NCBI GenBank assembly: GCA_949744025.1
Contig: CATJWA010000306.1
Coordinates: 1-5,116 of the forward strand
Origin: an uncultured Eubacteriales bacterium
Lineage (GTDB): Bacteria; Bacillota; Clostridia; Oscillospirales; Oscillospiraceae
Direction of reading: 5' to 3'
DNA: 5,116 bases
Position 1 is the first letter of the stretch, and the number at the start of each line of letters is the position of its first letter. A program made the translations under genes and the position numbers. The notes under the pieces are model-generated. The model made no database searches and was not told where the DNA came from. It saw only the letters and a program-made list of their open reading frames with translations. Below, one piece after another: positions 1 to 4,688 of the stretch.

Positions 1-32
1 ACAACAGCTTTTTTTCGTTTGTTTATTTTCAT
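1..32 (-). CDS. 5' end of a divergent gene of unknown function (partial)
   Basis: Only the first ten codons lie in the window. The minus strand reads ATG at 32-30 and continues MKINKRKKAV to the left edge. A good ribosome binding site, GAGGTG at 44-39, sits 6 nt before the ATG, which is the main reason to believe the start. The run of Lys and Arg after the Met resembles the positively charged n-region of a signal peptide or the tail before a first membrane helix, but the hydrophobic part would lie outside the window. The gene is divergent from the XRE regulator and shares its control region, so it could be a target of that regulator. The product cannot be named. Confidence 0.5.
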   Translation of the reverse strand, partial: MKINKRKKAV

Positions 33-81
33 ATAAAACACCTCTTTGCGAATATTTTTAGCAAAAAGGCGGCATTTAGTG

Positions 82-109
82 TTAGTAAATTTTTTCTCCG
101 TTTTTGCAA
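82..109 (-). promoter_or_regulatory. Possible promoter of the divergent leftward gene
   Basis: On the minus strand, TTGCAA (109-104) and TACTAA (87-82) are separated by 16 bp and face the gene starting at 32. The match to the sigma-A consensus is only moderate. The -35 falls inside the first operator-like repeat, so if it is real the XRE regulator would control both directions. This is inference. Confidence 0.25.
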
Positions 110-168
110 AGTACGCTTGACATTTGTTGCAAAGCATACTATACTATTTTTGCAAAGTAAACTTTGCA
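105..168. repeat. Three 18-bp operator-like dyads at 23-bp period
   Basis: TTGCAAAG occurs at 104, 127 and 150, exactly 23 bp apart. Each copy starts an 18-bp dyad. The third, TGCAAAGTAAACTTTGCA at 151-168, is a perfect inverted repeat with 8-bp arms and a 2-bp centre. The first (105-122) and second (128-145) keep the left arm and match the right arm at 5 of 8 positions each. Dyad 1 ends on the last base of the -35 and dyad 2 on the last base of the -10. Dyad 3 spans the predicted start point. XRE-family repressors usually bind such dyads as dimers, so autoregulation by the adjacent gene is the natural inference. Confidence 0.7.
117..145 (+). promoter_or_regulatory. Strong sigma-A promoter of the XRE/membrane-protein operon
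   Basis: TTGACA at 117-122 is a perfect -35. TATACT at 140-145 is a one-mismatch -10, and the spacer is the ideal 17 bp. Transcription would start near 152 and give a leader of about 37 nt before the CTG start at 189. Three operator-like dyads lie over the -35, the -10 and the start point, so this strong promoter is probably tightly repressed. Confidence 0.8.
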
Positions 169-174
169 GTTCTT

Positions 175-180
175 GAGGTG
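175..180 (+). promoter_or_regulatory. Ribosome binding site that selects a CTG start
   Basis: GAGGTG lies 8 nt before CTG at 189, which is ideal spacing. The in-frame TGA at 174-176 and the absence of ATG, GTG or TTG between it and the HTH coding region leave CTG as the only sensible start. An out-of-frame ATG at 181 touches the Shine-Dalgarno directly and encodes only Met-Leu-Ser. Its stop overlaps the CTG as CTGA. Confidence 0.65.
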
Positions 181-188
181 ATGCTAAG

Positions 189-407
189 CTGAAAACACAG
201 ATAAAGGAGCTACGCAGGCAGTACAGGCTCTCACAGGATGAGCTTGCACTCGCAGTCGGCACCACGCGGCAGACAATAACCTCGATTGAGACGGGCAAAT
301 ACACTGCCTCGCTGCCACTTGCGTACAAAATCGCACACTACTTCGGGCTGAGCATAGAGGAGGTCTTCGACTTCTCGGAATTTGATGTTGAAATGGGAGG
401 AAAATAA
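189..407 (+). CDS. Small XRE/Cro-type helix-turn-helix regulator, probable CTG start
   Basis: This 72-residue protein is almost entirely one HTH_3 domain. LSQDELALAVG at 14-24 forms helices 1-2, TTRQTITSIETGKY at 25-38 is the recognition helix region, and SLPLAYKIAHYFGLSIEEVF at 41-60 closes the domain. This matches the compact 65-75-residue XRE repressors found in Bacillota and Archaea beside small membrane proteins; the usual start there is M-K-x-x-I-K-E-L-R. The start chosen is CTG at 189, read as Met, because an in-frame TGA lies at 174-176, GAGGTG is 8 nt upstream, and no standard start occurs before the HTH. It is followed after 3 nt by the membrane protein gene, so the two are surely cotranscribed. 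The dyads over its own promoter suggest autorepression. The HTH identity is secure; the ligand or signal is unknown. Confidence 0.85.
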   Translation: MKTQIKELRRQYRLSQDELALAVGTTRQTITSIETGKYTASLPLAYKIAHYFGLSIEEVFDFSEFDVEMGGK

Positions 408-410
408 AAT

Positions 411-866
411 ATGGAAGCTTACAGAAAAACCATAAGACGCCGGCTGGTGCTCAGCATAGTTTTGGCAGTAGTCATGCTGGCGCTGGCGGTGTACATCGTC
501 AGCTTTTTCGGCTCTGACCCGGACGATAACGGCTCAATGGGCGAGGGCTTTATGGCCGGATTTCCCTGCGGAATATGTATAGGTCTTTTCGCCGTCTGCG
601 TTTTCACCGTTTTTCGCTGTCTGTCCATGCTGCGCGATGAGAAAAGGCTGCGCCTCGGCTACAACAGGGAAAACGACGAGCGAATGAAGCTCATACGTAC
701 CAAGTCGGGCTATCCCTTCAGCGTCGTGACTGGCGTGGCCATGATAGTTGCCGGTCTGCTCCTCGCTCGAATAAACCTTACCGTATCGCTGACCGCCATA
801 GCCTGCGCCTGCTTGCAGCTCGCCGTTTCAGCGGTATTCAAGGCGGTGTATTCAAAAATTCTATAA
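411..866 (+). CDS. Four-helix membrane protein, DUF2178-like partner of the XRE regulator
   Basis: This 151-residue integral membrane protein has a basic N-terminus (YRKTIRRR) and likely transmembrane helices at about 12-33, 46-69, 102-119 and 123-145. Between helices 2 and 3 is a charged cytoplasmic stretch, LRDEKRLRLGYNRENDERMK, leading into LIRTKSG. The N-D-E-R-x-x-x-I-x-x-K-(A/S)-G signature is typical of DUF2178/DUF3796-type small membrane proteins that are encoded directly after XRE regulators. GGAGG at 396-400, inside the end of the upstream gene, is 10 nt from the ATG, consistent with translational coupling. No enzymatic function is known for the family; a role in sensing or in modulating the regulator is only a guess. 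The membrane topology is well supported and the family assignment is moderate. The gene ends just inside the terminator hairpin. Confidence 0.75.
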   Translation: MEAYRKTIRRRLVLSIVLAVVMLALAVYIVSFFGSDPDDNGSMGEGFMAGFPCGICIGLFAVCVFTVFRCLSMLRDEKRLRLGYNRENDERMKLIRTKSGYPFSVVTGVAMIVAGLLLARINLTVSLTAIACACLQLAVSAVFKAVYSKIL

Positions 867-899
867 AATAAGCCTGCCCAAAAAGGGCAGGCTTATTTT
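865..899. terminator. Perfect 15-bp bidirectional intrinsic terminator
   Basis: AAAATAAGCCTGCCC (865-879), a loop of AAAAA (880-884) and GGGCAGGCTTATTTT (885-899) form an uninterrupted 15-bp stem. The G+C core is flanked by A-rich and U-rich segments on both strands, so it can terminate the rightward XRE operon and the leftward flavoprotein operon, which converge here. Its left arm begins within the stop codon of the membrane protein gene. Confidence 0.93.
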
Positions 900-932
900 A
901 CGCTGTCAAAAAGCTCTGCTTCTCCCAGACAG

Positions 933-1307
933 TCAGCGTTTTCCGGTCCTGATGAACTCTATCAGCTTCTCCACATCGTCAAAGCCGTCGTAATCCCCGT
1001 CTATTCCTTCGCGGTGATATATTATCCCCTTCCGTTCGTTCTCCTCAAGGCAATCCAGCAGTCTGTCCATACCATATCTTTTGACAAACAATGTAAAACC
1101 ATACGGCTTCATTTTGCCTAATAAGCCTTTCTTGCAGTCCTGTTCACACTCATAGCAATGCGAAAGCCCCTTCTCGGCAGAGCATCTCCTGTTTTCGCAC
1201 CGAGAGCTGTCAGGACAGCTCTCCGAATTGCAGCCGCCGCATTTCACATTTTCCGAGCACAGGCAGCAGGCAAGTCCGCATCTGGCGATTCCCAGTTCTC
1301 TTTTCAT
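933..1307 (-). CDS. Cys-rich DUF3795-type protein, putative metal binder
   Basis: This 124-residue soluble protein has 13 cysteines, twelve of them in the first 58 residues (10, 14, 15, 17, 23, 26, 31, 37, 42, 51, 54, 58) and one at 86. The opening RCGLACCLC, then C-G-G-C, spaced single Cys and C-Y-E-C-E-x-x-C, is the pattern of DUF3795 proteins, presumed to bind zinc or an Fe-S cluster. The acidic C-terminal part (YHREGIDGDYDGFDDVEKLI) is also typical. Two ATGs stand in tandem at 1310 and 1307. AGGGGG lies only 3 nt from the first and 6 nt from the second, so 1307 is preferred. It is the last gene of the leftward operon, 51 nt after the FAD gene, and ends 33 nt from the shared terminator. 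No enzymatic activity is established for this family. Confidence 0.75.
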   Translation of the reverse strand: MKRELGIARCGLACCLCSENVKCGGCNSESCPDSSRCENRRCSAEKGLSHCYECEQDCKKGLLGKMKPYGFTLFVKRYGMDRLLDCLEENERKGIIYHREGIDGDYDGFDDVEKLIEFIRTGKR

Positions 1308-1332
1308 CATGTACCCCCTTCTTTACGCAGAT

Positions 1333-1362
1333 TTTATATAAACGGCAAAGCGTGACTGTCAT
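1333..1362 (-). promoter_or_regulatory. Possible internal promoter for the Cys-rich gene
   Basis: On the minus strand, ATGACA (1362-1357) and TATAAA (1338-1333) are separated by 18 bp, with an alternative TATATA at 16 bp. They lie in the 51-nt gap after the FAD gene. This could give the DUF3795-type gene transcription of its own. The match is moderate and the region is A+T-rich, so chance is possible. Confidence 0.3.
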
Positions 1363-2939
1363 TTCAGCGCCCCTATTATTTTTTCCGCGCATTTCATGCC
1401 GTCCACGGCTGCGCTGGTGATGCCGCCGGCATAGCCGGCGCCCTCGCCGCAGGGGTAAAAGCCGCCATAGCTTGAGCGCAGGTCCTCTCCGCGCAGTATA
1501 CGAACCGGAGAGGATGAGCGTGTCTCCGGAGCGGTCATAACCGCCGCAGGCATGTCAAAGCATCTCATTTTGCCTGCCAGCTCCGGAATGGCGGCGGCAA
1601 GTATATTGCAGATTTTCTCGGGCAGGACCTCCCGCAGGTCCGTCCATGTCACACCCGGCCGGTAGCTCGGCTCAACGCCGCAAGGGCCTGTACTTGAGCG
1701 TCCGGCAAGAAAATCACCCACGGTCTGGGCGGGAGCATTATAATTTCCCCCTGCGCAGTTAAATGCGCGCCGCTCAATCTCCCGCTGCCAGTACATACCC
1801 GCAAGCACGCCATTTCCCGGGAAATCCTCCGGCTTTAGCGTAACGAGCAGGGCGCTGTTAGCGTTTTTGCCTCCGCGGCCGGATAAGCTCATGCCGTTTG
1901 TCACCACGCCGCCCGTCTCACTCGCCGCCGCGACAACATAGCCGCCGGGGCACATGCAAAAGGTATATGCGCTGCTCCCGTCCGGAAAGTGGCAGTTGAG
2001 CCTGTACTCCGCCGGCGGCAAATGCTCCCACACCTCGCCGTACCGGCTTTTTCCGACTTCGATTTGCGGGTGCTCTATTCTCACGCCCATGGAAAATGGC
2101 TTACGCTCCATTGGCACGCCAAGTCCGTACAGCAGCTCAAATGTGTCCCTCGCGCTGTGTCCTACGGCTAAAATCAGATTGCGGCATGGCAGCTCGTATA
2201 TCCCCTCCGCTCCCTCTACCGTTACGGCCGCGAGCGCTCCGTTTTCAAGGCGCATACCACTGAGCTCTGAGCATGTGCGCACCTCCCCTCCGAGCGAGAG
2301 AATATGCGCCCGAATATTTTTCACCACCTCAAACAGCACGTCCGTGCCCACATGCGGGTGAGCGTCATAGCATACACTCTCCTGCGCGCCGAAACGCCGG
2401 AACTGCTCGAGCACCCAGGCAATGCGCGCGTCATGCGTGCCGGTGCCAAGCTTTCCGTCGGAAAACATACCCGCGCCGCCTTCACCGAACTGTACGTTTC
2501 CGTTTGTGCACAGCTCCCTGCCGTTCCAAAAGTTCTCGACGCGCCTTTTTCTCTCCTCCAGCGCACAGCCGCGCTCAAGCACTATTGGACGCGCCCCCGC
2601 CTCGGCAAGCACCAGCGCCGCAAAAATCCCCGCCGGCCCGAAGCCCGCGATAACAGGGCGCGTGTCGGCCTTGATTTTCGGTATCTCATAAATAAACGGG
2701 CGGTATGGCCCGCAGTTTTTTCCTGCTCTGCGCAGTATTCTTTTCTCCTGCCCCACCGTCTCCACGGCGACAGAATACAGGTAGTGTATGTCGCTTCTCT
2801 TTCGAGCGTCTATGGATTTTTTCACTATTTTCAGAGCGCGCACGTCCTGCTCCGGTATTCTCAACACCGCGGCCGCGAGAATTATCAGATTACGCTCGTC
2901 CATGTCTAACGGCAGCTTCAGGTTCCGCACCAGTATCAT
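1359..2939 (-). CDS. COG2509-type FAD-dependent oxidoreductase
   Basis: This 526-residue flavoprotein has a small N-terminal domain (about 1-90), including VKKSIDARKRSDIHYLY at 39-55, which precedes the FAD-binding Rossmann motif PVIAGFGPAGIFAALVLAEAG at 95-115 (GxGxxG at 99-104) and the ribose-binding Glu in IVLERG. Family-specific stretches follow: GNVQFGEGGAGMFSDGKL at 147-164, ILAVGHSARDTF at 256-267, VMTAPETRSSSPVRI at 467-481, and the closing FAD motif GGFYPCGEGAGYAGGITSAA at 492-511. The order and length fit the COG2509 'uncharacterized FAD-dependent dehydrogenase' family, whose substrate is not established. The start is ATG at 2939, overlapping the upstream stop as ATGA, with GGGGAGG 8 nt before it. 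The longer in-frame start at 2981 would overlap the upstream gene by 46 nt and lacks family similarity. It is translationally coupled to the preceding flavoprotein. It is probably cytosolic, with no signal peptide. Confidence 0.88.
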   Translation of the reverse strand: MILVRNLKLPLDMDERNLIILAAAVLRIPEQDVRALKIVKKSIDARKRSDIHYLYSVAVETVGQEKRILRRAGKNCGPYRPFIYEIPKIKADTRPVIAGFGPAGIFAALVLAEAGARPIVLERGCALEERKRRVENFWNGRELCTNGNVQFGEGGAGMFSDGKLGTGTHDARIAWVLEQFRRFGAQESVCYDAHPHVGTDVLFEVVKNIRAHILSLGGEVRTCSELSGMRLENGALAAVTVEGAEGIYELPCRNLILAVGHSARDTFELLYGLGVPMERKPFSMGVRIEHPQIEVGKSRYGEVWEHLPPAEYRLNCHFPDGSSAYTFCMCPGGYVVAAASETGGVVTNGMSLSGRGGKNANSALLVTLKPEDFPGNGVLAGMYWQREIERRAFNCAGGNYNAPAQTVGDFLAGRSSTGPCGVEPSYRPGVTWTDLREVLPEKICNILAAAIPELAGKMRCFDMPAAVMTAPETRSSSPVRILRGEDLRSSYGGFYPCGEGAGYAGGITSAAVDGMKCAEKIIGALK

Positions 2940-4144
2940 TTTCCAAGCCTCCCCGCCAAGCGTCCACTCGACCATGCCCATTGGAGATTATAGCCTCCGC
3001 AGTCTCCGTCCACGTCCAGCACCTCCCCGCAGGCAAAAAGTCCCGGCGCCAGCCTGCTTTCCAGCGTCTCAGGCACAAATTCGCCTGTCTTTATCCCGCC
3101 GGCAGTCACCTGTGCGCTTTCAAAGCCGGATACCCCTGTCACACGCAGGCGGAAATCCCGACAGGCCGCGGCGAGATTCTGAAGCTGAGTTTCCCCGAGC
3201 TGAGAGGCTGTCAGGTCCCCTCCTACGCCGGCATATTTGCACAGCATTTGTCCCAAGCGGTTGTGCAGCGCACCGACAAAAATCTGGTTTGCCGGAAGCT
3301 CGGGCGCATTTTCACGCCTTGCCCTCAGGTGCCGCAGTACCGCTTCAGAGTCCATGTACGGCATAAAATCAAGGCTCAGCTCCAAGCCCTCCCCACCGCA
3401 GGCCACGGCACGCGACAGCTCAAATATTACAGTTCCGGACACTCCGGTTTCCGTGAACAGCAGCTCGCCCGTTTTCTGTTCCAGTTTCTTTTTCCCACGT
3501 CTCAGACTCACGCAGCAGGAAGCGCGCACGCCCTTGAGTGAGCGGGGATAAGCCGTGTCCGTGCGCACCTGGGTCAGCGCGGGATAAAGAGCCGTGCGGC
3601 TGTGGCCGAGAGAGGCCAGAATTTCATATCCGTCCATTACCCCTCCCAACTTTGAACCTGCGCAGCCTCCGCATGCTACAACAAGCTTGTCCGCACGAAA
3701 TTCCCCTTCGGCGCAGTCTACGGCAAAACCCATGCCGCAGCGCTTCACGCTCTCCACCGCACAGCCGGTCAGCACCCTGATATTCGGACGTTCCAACGCA
3801 AAGCGCAGCACATCCACCACACTGTTGGCCTGATTGCTGCGAGGATACACACGCCCGCCATACTCCCGCGAACACAGCAGTCCGAGCCCTTCAAAAAAGC
3901 TCAGTGTGTCCTCCGGAGTAAAGGCGCGCAGAGCGCACTCCGCAAAATCCGCGCCGCCGTGGTAGTGCTCCGGCCCCGCCTCCGTGTTCGTGAGGTTGCA
4001 GCGGCCGTTTCCTGTTGCCAGAAGCTTTCTGCCGACGCGCGCCTGACGCTCCATGAGCGTTACGCGGTTTTCCCCGTCCTGCGCCGCCGTCAGCGCCGCC
4101 ATCATTCCGGAGGCTCCGCCCCCGATTACAATTATGTCAACCAT
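2936..4144 (-). CDS. HI0933/YhiN/BaiN-like NAD(P)/FAD-dependent flavoprotein
   Basis: This 402-residue flavoprotein has full family length. The N-terminal FAD motif DIIVIGGGASGMMAALTAA (3-21) carries GGGASG at 8-13. The HI0933 signature GRKLLATGNGRCNLTN (38-53) is intact, followed by GGRVYPRSNQANSVVDVL (96-113), LVVACGG (154-160), LLFTETGVSGTVIFELSR (228-245), AQVTAGGI (344-351) and the C-terminal CGEVLDVDGDCGGYNLQWAW (372-391). Members are often labelled 'aminoacetone oxidase family' or BaiN-like. BaiN of Clostridium scindens is a bile-acid pathway flavoprotein reductase, but this fold-level match does not prove a bile-acid substrate, and no other bai gene is visible. The ATG at 4144 directly follows the TAA of the small broken ORF, with GGGGTGA 4 nt upstream as Shine-Dalgarno. 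The stop overlaps the next gene's start by ATGA. Confidence 0.92.
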   Translation of the reverse strand: MVDIIVIGGGASGMMAALTAAQDGENRVTLMERQARVGRKLLATGNGRCNLTNTEAGPEHYHGGADFAECALRAFTPEDTLSFFEGLGLLCSREYGGRVYPRSNQANSVVDVLRFALERPNIRVLTGCAVESVKRCGMGFAVDCAEGEFRADKLVVACGGCAGSKLGGVMDGYEILASLGHSRTALYPALTQVRTDTAYPRSLKGVRASCCVSLRRGKKKLEQKTGELLFTETGVSGTVIFELSRAVACGGEGLELSLDFMPYMDSEAVLRHLRARRENAPELPANQIFVGALHNRLGQMLCKYAGVGGDLTASQLGETQLQNLAAACRDFRLRVTGVSGFESAQVTAGGIKTGEFVPETLESRLAPGLFACGEVLDVDGDCGGYNLQWAWSSGRLAGRLGK

Positions 4145-4304
4145 TTATTCACCCCATAGCAGCGCCTGAGCGGTCTCTTGTGCCTCACAGAGAGCGCCGG
4201 CAAACTTGTCAGGCTTTTCATACAAAATGTCCCAAAAGCACGATTTTTTCCGTCTGGTATTTTTCCTGAGTATATCTTACAATACCTTTCAGCCCCTCCA
4301 TCAT
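4145..4304 (-). pseudogene. Frameshifted small ORF abutting the flavoprotein start
   Basis: Minus-strand ATGs at 4304 and 4301, with AGGGGAG just upstream, open a frame that stops at TGA 4220-4218 after 28 codons. The neighbouring frame is open from about 4276 and ends YEKPDKFAGALCEAQETAQA, then LLWGE and TAA at 4147-4145, immediately followed by the flavoprotein's ATG. The two frames join at a run of six A residues (4249-4244). With five A's there would be one continuous 52-residue protein running TEKSCFWDILYEKPDKF across the junction. The exact stop/start junction and the codon-like composition suggest a real leading cistron that has decayed, been mis-sequenced, or is recoded at the A-run. 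I do not recognise the protein; it shows no membrane helix or known motif. Confidence 0.45.
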
Positions 4305-4429
4305 CTCTCCCCTGATTCAGGGAGGCTGAACCTGCTCACAGTACTCTCCGTTCTGTTATAAACGCAGCACGCCATTCCCCAGCAACAATATCAAGTGAAA
4401 AAAGTAAAATTTTTTCTAACCGACCGAAA

Positions 4430-4473
4430 AAGTTACAAATAAGTTACAATTTTGCCGTATAATGCTTTTATAC
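4430..4473 (+). promoter_or_regulatory. Promoter with 11-bp tandem repeat and palindromic -10
   Basis: AAGTTACAA occurs at 4430-4438 and again at 4441-4449, an 11-bp period that places both copies on one face of the helix. A consensus -10, TATAAT, follows at 4458-4463. The best -35, TTACAA at 4433-4438, is 19 bp away and poor, as at activator-dependent promoters. The -10 sits in a palindrome, GTATAATGCTTTTATAC (4457-4473). Direct repeats with 11-bp period are typical of OmpR/PhoB-type response regulators; that assignment is inference. A transcript from here would have a leader of about 220 nt before the kinase-like gene. Confidence 0.4.
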
Positions 4474-4629
4474 ACAGGCCCGCAAACCGCTTTTTCCCCA
4501 TTCTAATCCAATGCCGTAAAAAAAACAAGCGTGGAAATTAAATGTGCCCGCCCCGTCTCCGGCAAAAATTGGCAGCGTCTGTTTAGCCCCCTGCTTAACA
4601 TATTATGTTGACTACTCTCCGGCCTGTGT
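4472..4629. repeat. Long-range 9-bp inverted repeat in the leader region
   Basis: ACACAGGCC (4472-4480) and GGCCTGTGT (4621-4629) are perfect reverse complements 140 nt apart. If the rightward transcript starts near 4470, this could close a large structured leader ending about 60 nt before the kinase-like start codon. I could not recognise a known riboswitch core inside it, and the match could be chance. Confidence 0.3.
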
Positions 4630-4637
4630 GCTAATAT
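4608..4637 (+). promoter_or_regulatory. Possible proximal promoter of the kinase-like gene
   Basis: TTGACT (4608-4613) is followed by TAATAT (4632-4637) at 18 bp, with a perfect TATAAT at 4635-4640 that has non-ideal 21-bp spacing. A small inverted repeat, AACAT-ATT-ATGTT (4597-4609), touches the -35. This is 50-60 bp upstream of the start codon and is a sensible promoter position. Confidence 0.45.
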
Positions 4638-4688
4638 AATCCTATAGCTTTCTGCTCCCCCCTTAGCTTTTGAAAGGATACAGCATAG

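Larger units (their letters stand above)
4305..4688. other. Divergent intergenic control region (384 bp)
   Basis: I see no convincing gene here. It is A+T-rich and holds several small elements. There is a hairpin just before the small ORF on the minus strand (4332-4314, loop CCUCC). A GAAAAAA/TTTTTTC inverted repeat lies at 4397-4416. A promoter with tandem repeats lies at 4430-4463, a 9-bp long-range inverted repeat at 4472-4480 and 4621-4629, and a second promoter-like pair at 4608-4637. For the leftward operon the best promoter I can offer is weak: TTGCTG (4385-4380), 19 bp, TATAAC (4360-4355). Confidence 0.6.

Noticed and set aside
29..328. 99-codon minus-strand open frame antisense to the XRE gene
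   Set aside because: It overlaps the well-supported XRE gene and its promoter, has no usable binding site, and its translation shows no domain.
2940..2981. Fourteen-codon N-terminal extension of the COG2509-type protein
   Set aside because: The ATG at 2939 has a better-spaced GGGGAGG and the compact ATGA overlap. The extension would overlap the upstream gene by 46 nt and adds no family sequence.
1954..3833. Several long plus-strand open frames (up to 278 codons) opposite the two flavoprotein genes
   Set aside because: They lie antisense to two complete, motif-rich flavoproteins. Their translations are rich in Arg, Pro, Ser and His, as expected from antisense of G+C-rich codons, and none has a domain or binding site.
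2936..4144. Assignment as a bile-acid reductase (BaiN)
   Set aside because: The match is to the broad HI0933 family; no other bai genes are visible, so a specific bile-acid role is not supported.
4542..4586. 14-codon ORF (MCPPRLRQKLAASV) as a leader peptide before the kinase-like gene
   Set aside because: It has no good Shine-Dalgarno, no run of regulatory codons and no attenuator-like terminator after it.
4472..4629. c-di-GMP (GEMM) riboswitch suggested by ACAGG...GCAAACC
   Set aside because: The spacing and the rest of the conserved core (second tetraloop-receptor helix and CAAAG joint) are not present.
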